Below are positions 34,687 to 43,886 of a stretch of 64,000 nucleotides of DNA, in pieces. The translations under genes and the position numbers were made by a program. The notes beneath the pieces are model-generated. The model ran no database searches. It was not told the DNA's origin and saw nothing but the letters and a program-made list of their open reading frames with translations. Positions within the stretch are counted from its first letter, which is position 1. Each line of letters begins with the position of its first letter. This DNA comes from an uncultured Roseobacter sp. (GTDB lineage Bacteria > Pseudomonadota > Alphaproteobacteria > Rhodobacterales > Rhodobacteraceae), in assembly GCF_947491795.1 (NCBI RefSeq), contig NZ_CANLKW010000001.1:248001-312000 (forward strand). Reading direction: 5' to 3'.

Positions 34687-37473
34687 ATGAAACTCACTTC
34701 TCAGCTGACGCGCTGCCCGCGCCCCTTTGACCCTGACCGCGGGCGGGAAGCGCTGGTGCATTTTGCCGGTCTGGATAGCCAGGCGGCGGACCTGATCGCC
34801 GGTGCGGCGGGGTGCAGCCCGTATATCGCGGGCCTGATTGGTAAAGAGGCGCCCTGGCTGGAAGCGGCGCTGGACGACCCGTCGCTGGCCGTTGCGGATG
34901 TGCTGCGCGATGCGGCCGACTGGGAGGCCGGAGACCTCGCGGTCAGGCTCCGCCAGGCCAAACGGCGTATTGCACTGCTGACCGGGCTTGCGGATCTGGG
35001 TGGGGCCTGGGCGCTGGACACCGTTACAGGCACGCTGACGGAATTTGCCACAGTCGCATGTGAGGCTGCATTGCGCTCTGGAATTGCCATTCAGATCCGC
35101 CGTGGCAAACTGCCGGGAATGACCGCTGATGATGTGCATGACGCTGCAGGCATGTGTGTGCTGGCCATGGGCAAGATGGGGGCGGGGGAGCTCAACTATT
35201 CTTCTGACATCGATCTGATCTGCCTGTTTGATGAAACCCGCGTTGATCCGGATGATTTTCATGACGCCCGCGCGGCCTTTGTCCGGGCGACACGGGCGAT
35301 GTCTGCCACGCTCAGCGAGCTGACAGGCGAGGGCTATGTTTTCCGGACCGACCTGCGTCTGCGGCCTGATCCGGCTGTCACGCCCGTGTGCATGTCGATG
35401 GAGGCCGCTGAACGCTATTATGAAAGCCTGGGCCGCACCTGGGAGCGGGCCGCTTATATCAAGGCACATGCGGTGGCAGGCGACAGGGATGCGGGTGCGC
35501 GGTTCCTGAAATCCCTGACGCCCTTTGTCTGGCGGCGCCACCTCGATTTTGCAGCCATCCAGGACGCCCACGACATGCGGCTGGCGATCCGCGCGCACAA
35601 AGGGCTTGGCGGGCCGATCACGCTGCCGGGCCATAATATGAAACTGGGGCGCGGGGGCATCCGCGAAATCGAATTTTTCACACAGACCCGCCAGTTGATT
35701 GCCGGCGGTCGTGACCCGGATCTGCGTGTGCGTGGTACCCGCCCGGGTCTGGCCGTTCTGGCTGAAAAGGGCTGGGTTGATCCGGATACTGCCGATACGC
35801 TTGCCGATCACTATGTGGCGCACCGGACGGTAGAGCACCGTCTGCAGATGATAAATGATGCCCAGACCCATGCGTTGCCCGCCACGGACGAAGGATTTGC
35901 CCGGCTGGCGGCCATGATGGACCTCGACCCACAGGAGATGCTGTCGGACATACACAACCGGCTGGCGGAAGTGCATGAGCTGACCGAAGGGTTTTTCGCG
36001 CCTGCGCGTGAGGACACCGCTGCCTGTGCGCCGGATCTGATCGGGTCAGAAACTGTGACGCGCTGGCTGAGCTATCCTGCGCTGCGAAGCGAACGCAGCC
36101 GCGAGATATTTAACCGGCTGCAACCTGATCTCCTGGCAAGGCTCTCAGGCACCGCCCGGCCAGAGGACGCCCTGAATGCGTTTGACGGGTTTCTCGCCGG
36201 ACTGCCCGCCGGGGTGCAGCTGTTTTCACTGCTGGAAGCCAATCCGCAACTGCTGGATCTGTTGATTGATATAATCGGGACATCCCCGGCGCTGGCACAG
36301 TATCTGTCGCGGAATGCCGGTGTTTTTGACGCTGTGATCGGGGGGGGCTTTTTTGCAGACTGGCCCGGTCCCGGCGGGCTTGAAACGTCGCTGAACCAGG
36401 TTCTGCAAAACGAGGCCGACTATGAGACAGCGCTGGATGCCACGCGTCGCTGGACGCGGGAATGGCATTTTCGGATCGGGGTGCATCTGCTGCGCGGGCT
36501 GATCACAGTCGCAGAGGCCGGGCGCCAGTATGCGGATCTGGCCGGATCCGTGGTCCGGGTAATCTGGCCGCGTGTCGTGGCGCAGTTTTCAAAGCGTCAT
36601 GGCACACCGCCGGGACGAGGTGCTGTTGTTCTGGGGATGGGGTCTCTTGGGGCGGGGCGGCTGAATGCGGGCTCTGACCTTGATCTGATCGTTATCTATG
36701 ACCCGCTGGACAGTGAATACTCTGAAGGCACAAAGCCGCTGGCAACACGGCCTTATTATGCCCGTCTGACGCAGGCGCTGATCACGGCACTGACCGCGCC
36801 GATGTCGCAGGGGCGGCTTTACGAAGTGGATATGCGCCTGCGGCCCTCCGGCAACCAGGGGCCGGTCGCCACAAGCTGGCAGTCTTTTCGCAGCTACCAG
36901 CAGGAAGAGGCCTGGGTCTGGGAGCATCTCGCCCTGACACGCGCGGCTGTCATTGCCGGTCCCGGAGATCTTGCCAGGGATGCGGAGGACTTTCGGCGTT
37001 CGCTGCTCGGCCGTGGCCGCGATATTGCAGAAGTCGGACGTGAAGTTGCGGCCATGTGTGACCGCATCAGGGCTGCAAAGCCACCCGCGTCCGTCTGGGA
37101 TGTCAAAACCGGCCCTGGCCGTCTGCAGGAGATTGAACTCATCATCCAGGCCGGCGCGCTGATCTGCGGAGAGGCGGACAGTTCCGATGGTCTCAGCCAT
37201 GCGGTGGCGGCCGGGTTGCTGGACGATTCCGGGGCGCAGGTGCTGACCGAAGCGATAACGCTCTACCACGCGCTGACGCTGGCAATGCGGCTTTTGTCGG
37301 AAACGGTCACTGATCCGGCGGAACTGGGGCCGTCAGCGCAGGCTTTCCTGCTCAGAACGACACAGGAGGACAGCCTGAAAGGGCTCGAAGAGCGATTGCA
37401 GAGCACCATTCGCCAGAGCGAGGCCGTGATGGACACAGCGCTGTCGCGCTGGCGTGCGGAGGACAGGACATGA
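34687..37473 (+). CDS. glnE: Bifunctional glutamine-synthetase adenylyltransferase/deadenylylase
   Basis: A 928-residue enzyme that adenylylates and deadenylylates glutamine synthetase in response to PII and glutamine. Two nucleotidyltransferase domains are visible: the N-terminal one has Gly-Glu-Leu-Asn-Tyr-Ser-Ser-Asp-Ile-Asp near 170 and the C-terminal one Gly-Arg-Leu-Asn-Ala-Gly-Ser-Asp-Leu-Asp near 660. Each is followed by a helical linker or sensor region. Length is typical. ATG 34687 follows a close GAGG; the start is supported by the absence of a better upstream candidate. The downstream 90-aa gene overlaps as ATGA. Confidence 0.96.
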   Translation: MKLTSQLTRCPRPFDPDRGREALVHFAGLDSQAADLIAGAAGCSPYIAGLIGKEAPWLEAALDDPSLAVADVLRDAADWEAGDLAVRLRQAKRRIALLTGLADLGGAWALDTVTGTLTEFATVACEAALRSGIAIQIRRGKLPGMTADDVHDAAGMCVLAMGKMGAGELNYSSDIDLICLFDETRVDPDDFHDARAAFVRATRAMSATLSELTGEGYVFRTDLRLRPDPAVTPVCMSMEAAERYYESLGRTWERAAYIKAHAVAGDRDAGARFLKSLTPFVWRRHLDFAAIQDAHDMRLAIRAHKGLGGPITLPGHNMKLGRGGIREIEFFTQTRQLIAGGRDPDLRVRGTRPGLAVLAEKGWVDPDTADTLADHYVAHRTVEHRLQMINDAQTHALPATDEGFARLAAMMDLDPQEMLSDIHNRLAEVHELTEGFFAPAREDTAACAPDLIGSETVTRWLSYPALRSERSREIFNRLQPDLLARLSGTARPEDALNAFDGFLAGLPAGVQLFSLLEANPQLLDLLIDIIGTSPALAQYLSRNAGVFDAVIGGGFFADWPGPGGLETSLNQVLQNEADYETALDATRRWTREWHFRIGVHLLRGLITVAEAGRQYADLAGSVVRVIWPRVVAQFSKRHGTPPGRGAVVLGMGSLGAGRLNAGSDLDLIVIYDPLDSEYSEGTKPLATRPYYARLTQALITALTAPMSQGRLYEVDMRLRPSGNQGPVATSWQSFRSYQQEEAWVWEHLALTRAAVIAGPGDLARDAEDFRRSLLGRGRDIAEVGREVAAMCDRIRAAKPPASVWDVKTGPGRLQEIELIIQAGALICGEADSSDGLSHAVAAGLLDDSGAQVLTEAITLYHALTLAMRLLSETVTDPAELGPSAQAFLLRTTQEDSLKGLEERLQSTIRQSEAVMDTALSRWRAEDRT

Positions 37474-37742
37474 TCAAAGGCGACGAGCACGATCCCAAAG
37501 GCCTGATCTTTGAGGCATACCGGATCGAGGATATTTCCAAAGCCGAATGCAGGTCTATTTTCCTCGACTGGGCGCTGAGCCTTCCAATGGAGCGGGATAC
37601 GGGTGCAACCCTGCGCGTGCTGATCGACCAGTATGGTGGCACGTACCCTGATCACCCTATGACCGAAGTGATGACCGAAGGGCTGACAGGTATGGCGGCC
37701 CCCCGCAGGCGGGGCGGATGGCGTTCGCGCCCCCGTAACTGA
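37470..37742 (+). CDS. Small protein coupled to glnE
   Basis: A 90-residue protein whose ATG overlaps the glnE stop (ATGA at 37470-37473), so its production is probably tied to glnE. The first 65 residues look folded and helical, with Asp-Ile-Ser-Lys-Ala-Glu-Cys-Arg-Ser-Ile-Phe-Leu-Asp-Trp-Ala-Leu; the last 20 are Arg/Gly/Pro-rich and disordered. No signal peptide or membrane span. No family recognised. The coupling suggests, but does not show, a nitrogen-related role. Confidence 0.7.
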   Translation: MIKGDEHDPKGLIFEAYRIEDISKAECRSIFLDWALSLPMERDTGATLRVLIDQYGGTYPDHPMTEVMTEGLTGMAAPRRRGGWRSRPRN

Positions 37743-38034
37743 CCACACTGTATCCGGCACAAATGGCTGAAAGCCCGCGATAACTCCGTCTGCTGTCCTG
37801 CCTGTCCGGGGAGATGAAACAGAACCAGTGTTCAGCAGGCATGGCACGACACTGTGAAACATCTCAAAACTGGTCTGCTTTTGCGCTGGCCGTTTTCAGA
37901 CCGGCCGTTGCTGTTGCCAGCGCTGGCACCTGCAGGGTGCGACTGGGTAAAGCGGCACGCTGAAAACTCGCGCAACTGGCCTGCTCTAGGCTTTGAGCTT
38001 TTATCATCATCCGGATGCAGGTAGAGGGGGCGCT
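37743..38034. other. Intergenic region with no gene
   Basis: The 292 bases between the small glnE partner and the methyltransferase contain no reading frame with coding character on either strand, no tRNA and no clear terminator. It presumably holds the methyltransferase promoter. Confidence 0.5.
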
Positions 38035-39258
38035 ATGACAACGCCCCTTTCTGATGAACACACATCCCCGAATGATCAGCCCGTTGTACGGCTGCGCCCA
38101 AAGGCCAATGCCCGCGCAATCCGTCACGGGTTTCCCTGGGTCTATGCCAACGAACTGGTGACCGACCGGCGGACGAAAAAGCTCGCACCCGGAACTCTGG
38201 CGCGGCTGGAGGATGACGCCCGTCGACCACTGGGGCTGGTGGCGGTGAACTCATTGTCGCGGATCATTTGCCGGATGCTTGACCGGGATCCGGAAGCAAA
38301 GCTTGACGAGGCCTGGTTTGCAGCCCGCCTGGAGCGGGCTCTGAAGCTGCGCGAACAATGCTTTGATGAGCCATTCTACCGTCTGGTGCATGCAGAGGCG
38401 GACGGACTGCCCGGCGTGATCGTTGACCGGTTTGGCGACACCTGCGTCCTGCAGCCCAATGCCGCCTGGGCGGAAAATCTGCTGTCGTCCCTGGTTGCCG
38501 CACTGGTGTCTGTAACCGGCTGCAAGACGGTTATCAAAAATGCCGGAGGCCGGACACGATCCCTGGAAGGGCTTGATGATGTTTCTGATGTTCTGACTGG
38601 AACGGCACCTGCGGAGCCGATTGCGGTCCATATGAACGGCGCTGTTTACATGGCCGATTTGCTGGGCGGGCAGAAAACAGGTCTCTTTTTTGATCAGCGG
38701 CCCAACCATGCTTTTGCGGCCGGTCTGGCAAAGAATGCGCGCGTTCTGGATGTTTTCAGCCATGTGGGCGGGTTCTCTCTGGCAGCGCTCGCAGCCGGGG
38801 CAAAAACGGCTCTGGCGGTAGACGCGTCGACACCGGCTCTTGCGCTGGCATCGCAGGGCGCGGAAAAGATGCACATGGCCGGGCGCTTCGAGACGCGGCA
38901 GGGTGATGCATTTGAAGTGCTCGCTGCACTCGGTGAAGAGGGCGCACGTTTTGATATGGTCATCTGTGACCCGCCGGCCTTTGCGCCGGCGAAACCGGCG
39001 CTCGAGGCCGGTCTGCGCGCTTATGAGCGCATCGCGCGGCTGGCCGCACCGCTTGTCGCTGAAAACGGCATCCTTGGGCTCTGCTCCTGCTCTCATGCGG
39101 CAGATCTGCCATCTTTTCGCGCCGCCAGTGTCCGCGGGATTGGCCGGGCAGGGCGCAGGCCCTCCATAATCCACACCGGCTTTGCCGGACCCGACCACCC
39201 ACAGCTGCCGCAGCTTGCCGAAAGCGGTTACCTAAAGTCGCTCTTTTTTGCACTCTGA
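38035..39258 (+). CDS. RlmI-like SAM-dependent rRNA methyltransferase
   Basis: A 407-residue enzyme with an N-terminal PUA domain (about 20-95, with Arg-His-Gly-Phe-Pro-Trp-Val-Tyr), a middle RNA-binding part and a Rossmann methyltransferase domain. SAM motifs are Val-Leu-Asp-Val-Phe-Ser-His-Val-Gly-Gly-Phe near 240 and the catalytic Asp-Pro-Pro-Ala-Phe near 316; Cys-Ser-Cys-Ser-His near 350 contains the catalytic-type cysteine of RlmI. It probably makes m5C in 23S rRNA. AGAGGGGG lies before ATG 38035, which is preferred over the in-frame upstream codon at 37993. The PIN-domain gene follows after three bases. Confidence 0.88.
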   Translation: MTTPLSDEHTSPNDQPVVRLRPKANARAIRHGFPWVYANELVTDRRTKKLAPGTLARLEDDARRPLGLVAVNSLSRIICRMLDRDPEAKLDEAWFAARLERALKLREQCFDEPFYRLVHAEADGLPGVIVDRFGDTCVLQPNAAWAENLLSSLVAALVSVTGCKTVIKNAGGRTRSLEGLDDVSDVLTGTAPAEPIAVHMNGAVYMADLLGGQKTGLFFDQRPNHAFAAGLAKNARVLDVFSHVGGFSLAALAAGAKTALAVDASTPALALASQGAEKMHMAGRFETRQGDAFEVLAALGEEGARFDMVICDPPAFAPAKPALEAGLRAYERIARLAAPLVAENGILGLCSCSHAADLPSFRAASVRGIGRAGRRPSIIHTGFAGPDHPQLPQLAESGYLKSLFFAL

Positions 39259-39261
39259 GGC

Positions 39262-39801
39262 ATGAAAATTCTGATCGATACCTGCGTGCTTTACCCGACG
39301 GTGATGCGGGAGATCGTTCTGAGTGTTGCGCGCAGGGGCGCGTTTGAGCCGGTCTGGTCGCCCCGTATCCTGGAAGAATGGGCACGGGCTGCGGTAAAGC
39401 TGGGCCCTGAAGGCGAAGCTCAGGCGCGCAGCGAGATCGCGCTGTTGCGCGCCGCCTGGCCGGGATGCGAAGTGACACCCCCTGAGGCCCTGTTACACCG
39501 GCTGTGGTTGCCGGATGCGGATGACATACATGTTTTTGCCGCCGCTGTATCCGCATCAGCAGACGCTATTATGACATTGAATAAAAAAGATTTTCCAAAA
39601 GGAACGCTGGCCGAGGAGGGTCTGGACCGTGTGGACCCTGACGGTTTTCTGATGACGGTATGGCTGAGCGATCCGGAGGCCGTGTCTGCGGGCGCAAACG
39701 GCGTTTTGCAGACAGCACGCCGCCTGTCCGGTCAGGATTGGGAATTGCGCCCCCTGCTGAAAAAGGCGCGCCTGCCACGGCTGGCGAAAGCCCTGGGCTG
39801 A
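39262..39801 (+). CDS. PIN-domain protein, RSP_2648-like
   Basis: A 179-residue putative ribonuclease. The PIN core shows Ile-Asp-Thr-Cys-Val-Leu-Tyr at residues 5-11 with the first acidic residue Asp6, a Glu near 38-39, and Asp-Ala-Asp-Asp-Ile-His-Val near 80-86. The C-terminal 60 residues form an added helical region. No antitoxin gene lies beside it; it follows the rRNA methyltransferase by three bases. A solitary RNA-processing nuclease is therefore more likely than a classical VapC toxin. Confidence 0.82.
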   Translation: MKILIDTCVLYPTVMREIVLSVARRGAFEPVWSPRILEEWARAAVKLGPEGEAQARSEIALLRAAWPGCEVTPPEALLHRLWLPDADDIHVFAAAVSASADAIMTLNKKDFPKGTLAEEGLDRVDPDGFLMTVWLSDPEAVSAGANGVLQTARRLSGQDWELRPLLKKARLPRLAKALG

Positions 39802-39808
39802 GCGGTCA

Positions 39809-40501
39809 CTATGGCGCTTTGACGGCCCACTTTGCTTCCAGCGCTTCGAGAGCAGCTATTCTGTCAGCGGTTTTGGGGTGGCTCATCATCCAGGCGGGCG
39901 CTGCTCCGCCACGCTGTCGGGTCAGGTCCTCAAGCTTGCGAAACAGCGATTTCTGCGCCTCGACACCGATGCCGGATTTGCTCAGAAGAGCCGCTGCATA
40001 GGCATCCGCTTCATATTCATCGCTGCGGGACAGACGTGCGGCCAGCAACGACGTCAGTGCTCCCGCGACCATCACGCCGACGCCCGGCAGAAACCGCCCC
40101 AGAACCATTGCCAGTGCTGTGCGCAGAGCATTCTGACCGGAAAAATCGATCATGCGCCGCCGGGAATGACCCAGGGCAACGTGACCCAGCTCATGCGCGA
40201 TGACGCTGGCCATTTCGTCAGCAGACACTTCACCCTGCCGGAATTTGTTGTAGAATCCGCGTGTTATAAAGATACGCCCATCCGGTGCGGCCAGTCCGTT
40301 CACCGGTTCAATCTCATAGATGTGAACCTTGATCCGCTCGATCTCCAGCGCGGCCGCCATCCGGTCCATCAACGTGCGCAACATAGGATCTGCCAGCTCG
40401 GTCGAGCGCGCGTCGAGCTCCCGCGCCGTGCGCCAGGCAGAGAAGCGGTACATCGCCAGGCCATAGAGTATAGCGAGCAGGATCGGGGTAAACTTGAGCA
40501 T
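39809..40501 (-). CDS. M48 metalloprotease (HtpX-like)
   Basis: A 230-residue zinc protease with an N-terminal hydrophobic segment (about 4-18), His-Glu-Leu-Gly-His at about 105-109 and the third ligand in Asp-Glu-Tyr-Glu-Ala-Asp near 168. A hydrophobic region (about 132-156) between them could be a membrane hairpin. It is shorter than HtpX. The active site faces either the cytoplasm or the periplasm; topology is not clear. Last gene of a minus-strand cluster with VWA, DUF2927 and MoxR genes, 50 bases after the VWA gene. Confidence 0.88.
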   Translation of the reverse strand: MLKFTPILLAILYGLAMYRFSAWRTARELDARSTELADPMLRTLMDRMAAALEIERIKVHIYEIEPVNGLAAPDGRIFITRGFYNKFRQGEVSADEMASVIAHELGHVALGHSRRRMIDFSGQNALRTALAMVLGRFLPGVGVMVAGALTSLLAARLSRSDEYEADAYAAALLSKSGIGVEAQKSLFRKLEDLTRQRGGAAPAWMMSHPKTADRIAALEALEAKWAVKAP

Positions 40502-40551
40502 AGCTGGAATATGGGGGCCAGAGACACCCGCGGCAAGGGTGCGGGCAGCAA

Positions 40552-41739
40552 TCAGCGCGTCAGTGCGCGCATCCCCCGCGACAACCCTTCAAGCGTCATC
40601 GGCACCATGGCGTCCGGGCCCATCACTTCCTGTATCATCGCGATGGACTGTGTATAGGCCCAGTACTTTTCCGGCACCGGATTGATCCACAGGACCGACG
40701 GCCACTGATCGCGCGCGCGTGCCAGCCAGGTGGCGCCGCTTTCTTCGTTCCAGTGCTCTGAAGCGCCTCCGGGATATGCGACCTCATAGGGAGACATCGA
40801 GGCGTCGCCGACGAAAATACATTTGTAATCAGATCCGTAGGTGCGCAGCACTTCGTGTGTTGGGATCTGTTCGTTCCAGCGACGCCGGTTATCGCGCCAG
40901 ACCCCTTCGTAGAGACAGTTGTGGAAATAGAAGTATTCCATGTGCTTGAACTCGGCCCGCGCGGCGGAAAAAAGCTCTTCCAGCACGCGGATGTGCGGGT
41001 CCATTGACCCTCCGACATCCAGAAACAGCAAAACCTTAACGGCATTGCGCCGCTCGGGGCGCGTTTTGACATCGAGATACCCGTGCTCGGCGGTGGCGCG
41101 GATGGTGCCATTGAGGTCCAACTCGTCGTTCGCGCCATCACGCGCCCAGCGGCGCAAACGTTTCAGCGCGACCTTGATGTTGCGCGTGCCAAGTTCGACC
41201 GTGTCATCGAGATTGCGGAACTCGCGCTTGTCCCAGACCTTGACCGCACTCTGATGCCGGGATGTGTCCTGGCCAATGCGGACCCCTTCGGGGTTGTAGC
41301 CATATGCGCCAAAGGGAGAGGCGCCGGCAGTACCAACCCATTTGTTGCCACCCTGGTGGCGGCCCTGTTGCTCTTCGAGACGTTTCCTGAGGGTTTCCAT
41401 GAGCTTATCAAAGCCCCCAAGGGCTTCAATTTCGGCTTTTTCAGCGTCCGACAGATGCTTTTCGGCCATTTTCTCGAGCCATTCGCGCGGAATATCCACA
41501 GCTTCCAGAACCTGATCGGCGGTGATGTTCTCAAGACCGGAAAAAGCAGCGGCAAACGCCCGGTCAAACTTGTCTATGTTGCGTTCGTCTTTGACCAGTA
41601 TTGCGCGGGCCAGATAGTAAAATCCTTCCATCTCGTAGGTGACCAGACCAGCTTTCATCGCCTCAAGAAAAGCGAGGAATTCCCTGAGAGAGACAGGAAC
41701 CGTCTGGCGGCGCAGCGCCTCGAAAAACGGAAGAAACAC
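40552..41739 (-). CDS. VWA domain protein of the CoxE/MoxR-partner type
   Basis: A 395-residue cytoplasmic protein. The helical N-terminal region (about 1-130) is followed by a VWA domain whose MIDAS reads Asp241-Val-Gly243-Gly-Ser245-Met, so the first Ser of Asp-x-Ser-x-Ser is Gly. The C-terminal part includes Asp-Ala-Ser-Met-Ser. CoxE-type proteins act with MoxR ATPases in metal-centre assembly or remodelling. The start is GTG 41739, seven bases after AAGG that overlaps the stop of the 55-aa gene, so translation is coupled to it. The partner MoxR gene is 2.1 kb upstream in the same direction. Confidence 0.88.
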   Translation of the reverse strand: MFLPFFEALRRQTVPVSLREFLAFLEAMKAGLVTYEMEGFYYLARAILVKDERNIDKFDRAFAAAFSGLENITADQVLEAVDIPREWLEKMAEKHLSDAEKAEIEALGGFDKLMETLRKRLEEQQGRHQGGNKWVGTAGASPFGAYGYNPEGVRIGQDTSRHQSAVKVWDKREFRNLDDTVELGTRNIKVALKRLRRWARDGANDELDLNGTIRATAEHGYLDVKTRPERRNAVKVLLFLDVGGSMDPHIRVLEELFSAARAEFKHMEYFYFHNCLYEGVWRDNRRRWNEQIPTHEVLRTYGSDYKCIFVGDASMSPYEVAYPGGASEHWNEESGATWLARARDQWPSVLWINPVPEKYWAYTQSIAMIQEVMGPDAMVPMTLEGLSRGMRALTR

Positions 41740-41748
41740 GGTCAGGCC

Positions 41749-41916
41749 TTAAAAAAGGAACCGGTCCAGAAGAACGGTCAGGATCATCGCGACAATGGAA
41801 AAGGCAATTGCATAGCCGGTGGCGTATTGTGCGATATCCATCCGATTACCCTTGCGTCTGGCGGCTGTCATTCCGCCGATCACTGCGCCCAGCAGTGCTC
41901 CGATAATCACGATCAT
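41749..41916 (-). CDS. 55-aa two-span membrane protein
   Basis: A small open frame below usual length cut-offs: 55 residues with a hydrophobic segment at 2-16 (Ile-Val-Ile-Ile-Gly-Ala-Leu-Leu-Gly), a basic loop (Arg-Arg-Lys-Gly-Asn-Arg) and a second span at about 34-50. GGAGACGG about seven bases before ATG 41916 is a good ribosome binding site, and the gene ends exactly where the downstream VWA gene's binding site starts (TAAGG). Codon use matches its neighbours. It fills the only gap between the DUF2927 and VWA genes. No family recognised; a membrane tether for the MoxR-VWA machinery is one inference. Confidence 0.7.
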   Translation of the reverse strand: MIVIIGALLGAVIGGMTAARRKGNRMDIAQYATGYAIAFSIVAMILTVLLDRFLF

Positions 41917-41963
41917 GGCCCGTCTCCAGCGGTTTCACCTGATGCCCGCCAAGCCGGCGGTGC

Positions 41964-43331
41964 TCAGGCTGGTTCGTTGTCGCCCGTCAGGGATGCGATC
42001 TCGCGCAGTTTCGCGCGCACCACCCAGTCGGCGCCGAACCCGTATCGCGCCCACCCCAGACTGTCCAGCCTGACTGCCCGCGCCTCTGTGACGCGCCCCT
42101 CCTGCAAGAGCGCTTCGGCCCGGAGCAGTTCCAGCGTGGCCAGAAGGGAGGCATTCTGGGACGCGCGGGCGGCGTCCAGATGCGGTGTCACCAGGTCTAT
42201 CGCCTGTGAAGGGTTGCCTTCTGACAGTGCATAGGCGGCCAGCTGCGTTGCCACATAGGCGCGGTGCAGCCGGGTGCGCGGGGACATGGCGTAAAAACGG
42301 TCAGCCTCGGCATATTGCTGCTTGGCCGCGGCCCCGTCGGTGGCCTGCAAGAGACGGGCTCTGGCATAGTGCGAAAAGGCGCGGCGGTTGTCTGTCCAGC
42401 CTGCGCGAATGGCAATGCGCAATGCCTGATCCGCGGCACCCTGCCGTTCACGCAGGCCAGCGCCCGGGCCAAGCGCGGTCTGAACCGCATCCCGCCATTC
42501 CTGCGGTGTCGGACTGGCCGGGCCTGTGCCGGGGCGGTTTCCGCCTCGGTTCAGACGCCGGAACACAGCGGGCAGGCGGTCTGCAACCTCCTGACGGCTC
42601 ATACCGTTTTTCAGTTCGGGAGCGTATGTGGCCCGCAACATCAGCATGTCAAAACCAGTCAGAACCGTATGGACATTGTCATCGTTGAAGACGGAGTCCG
42701 GCAGCCGGTAAAGATCATTGAGGGGACCCAGGGCCTGGGCCAGCTCCTCATGCAGGCAGTCGCGCACCTCCTGAGGGCTGGAATCGTTTGGAATGAAGAT
42801 TGCAATTTTTTCGCGTTTGCGCAGCTGCGACCAGTTGGTTTTGGGCGCGCGTCTGGCCGAACGGTATTCGCGGATAGAGGAAACATTGGGGGCGACAAAG
42901 CACGCAGCCTGCGGCAGCACCTGCCGGATGGCGCGGCGCGAGACGGCCTGCACCGTGATGTTGGCTTCAACTTCCGTCGTCAGGCTGATGGGGATGTCCG
43001 CCTCATTCCGCAGGCGGGCGATCAGGTCGCGCAGATCTGCGCGCAGTGTGGGGGGCGGATCGCCGGTCACGCGCACCGTAACGGGCCCGTCAAAGCGCGT
43101 AAAAGTGCTCAGGATACGGCCGCTTTCCATCTGGAAAGTCAGCTGCATGAAATCGCGTACCAGATCCGTGTTGGCGTGCGGTGCCGTTGCGGGCCGGGGC
43201 TGCAGCCCAAAGGTTTTCATCGGGGGCAGGGCGGGTTCCTGAACCGCCGCGCGGGAAGGTTGCTGGATATCACCGGCCGGGACACAGGCCGACAGCAGCA
43301 TGATCAGCGGGAGGACAGCGCGCCGGTTCAC
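41964..43331 (-). CDS. DUF2927 lipoprotein
   Basis: A 455-residue exported lipoprotein with lipobox Leu-Ser-Ala-Cys at residues 13-16. The DUF2927 core (about 55-235) includes Glu-Cys-type Asp-Cys-Leu-His-Glu-Glu-Leu-Ala-Gln-Ala-Leu-Gly-Pro, and the C-terminal half is helical and TPR-like (about 290-440). The family has no known role; the conserved His-Glu pair suggests a gluzincin-like metal site, but only as a guess. GTG 43331 overlaps the TGA of the upstream GNAT gene (GTGA), so the genes are translationally coupled. Cluster with MoxR, VWA and M48 genes. Confidence 0.85.
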   Translation of the reverse strand: MNRRAVLPLIMLLSACVPAGDIQQPSRAAVQEPALPPMKTFGLQPRPATAPHANTDLVRDFMQLTFQMESGRILSTFTRFDGPVTVRVTGDPPPTLRADLRDLIARLRNEADIPISLTTEVEANITVQAVSRRAIRQVLPQAACFVAPNVSSIREYRSARRAPKTNWSQLRKREKIAIFIPNDSSPQEVRDCLHEELAQALGPLNDLYRLPDSVFNDDNVHTVLTGFDMLMLRATYAPELKNGMSRQEVADRLPAVFRRLNRGGNRPGTGPASPTPQEWRDAVQTALGPGAGLRERQGAADQALRIAIRAGWTDNRRAFSHYARARLLQATDGAAAKQQYAEADRFYAMSPRTRLHRAYVATQLAAYALSEGNPSQAIDLVTPHLDAARASQNASLLATLELLRAEALLQEGRVTEARAVRLDSLGWARYGFGADWVVRAKLREIASLTGDNEPA

Positions 43332-43783
43332 GCGCGGCTGTACTTTATGAAAGGTGTTTTGACACCGATCCGGTCATAGAGCCTGCGGGCCTCGGCGTTG
43401 AAATCCTGGGTCAGCCAGTAGGCGGATGGAGCCCCCGCGTCGTCGGCAGCCCTGTACACGCCTTCGATCAGCGCGCGTCCGACCCCGAGCCCGCGGACCT
43501 GTGGGTCTGCATAGAGATCCTGCAGATAGCAGGTGTTTTCTGCCGACCAGCCGTGCCGGTGAAAAAGGTAGTGGGTCAGGCCCACAAGGCGGCCATCAGC
43601 CTCGGCGACCAGCCCGTTGAAATCCTGCGGATCATTCCCCAGCAGACGCTCAAAATAAAGATCGTGGATCTCCTGTGGTCGCGAGGTTTCGTAAAACGCA
43701 AGGTATCCGGTCCAGAGAGCGGACCATTGCGCCTTGTCGGTCGCATGCAGTGCACGCACCACGACTGCTGGTTTCTGTGTCAT
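43328..43783 (-). CDS. GNAT-family N-acetyltransferase
   Basis: A 151-residue GNAT enzyme with the acetyl-CoA signature Val-Arg-Gly-Leu-Gly-Val-Gly-Arg-Ala-Leu near 95-104 and Tyr-Leu-Gln-Asp-Leu-Tyr in the preceding strand. The C-terminal Leu-Tyr-Asp-Arg-Ile-Gly-Val completes the fold. The substrate is unknown; relatives act on small amines or protein N termini. ATG 43783 fits family length; the longer frame to 43960 would overlap the MoxR gene. GTGA overlap with the DUF2927 gene. Confidence 0.87.
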   Translation of the reverse strand: MTQKPAVVVRALHATDKAQWSALWTGYLAFYETSRPQEIHDLYFERLLGNDPQDFNGLVAEADGRLVGLTHYLFHRHGWSAENTCYLQDLYADPQVRGLGVGRALIEGVYRAADDAGAPSAYWLTQDFNAEARRLYDRIGVKTPFIKYSRA

Positions 43784-43886
43784 ATTCTGCCCATGTGCCT
43801 CTGCCCGCGATCTTACGCCACGGGTCAAAAATGCGGCGCTCTGTGTCGCCGTTGAGCAGAGTGTAGCCGTGCAGCAGGCGTTTTGT

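Noticed and set aside
34558..35976. Long open frame antisense to glnE (472 codons)
   Set aside because: It mirrors the glnE codon pattern, is rich in Arg/Pro/Gln and His, has no ribosome binding site and no domain.
39262..39801. PIN protein as half of a toxin-antitoxin pair
   Set aside because: No small antitoxin gene before or after it; the neighbours are a methyltransferase and a protease.
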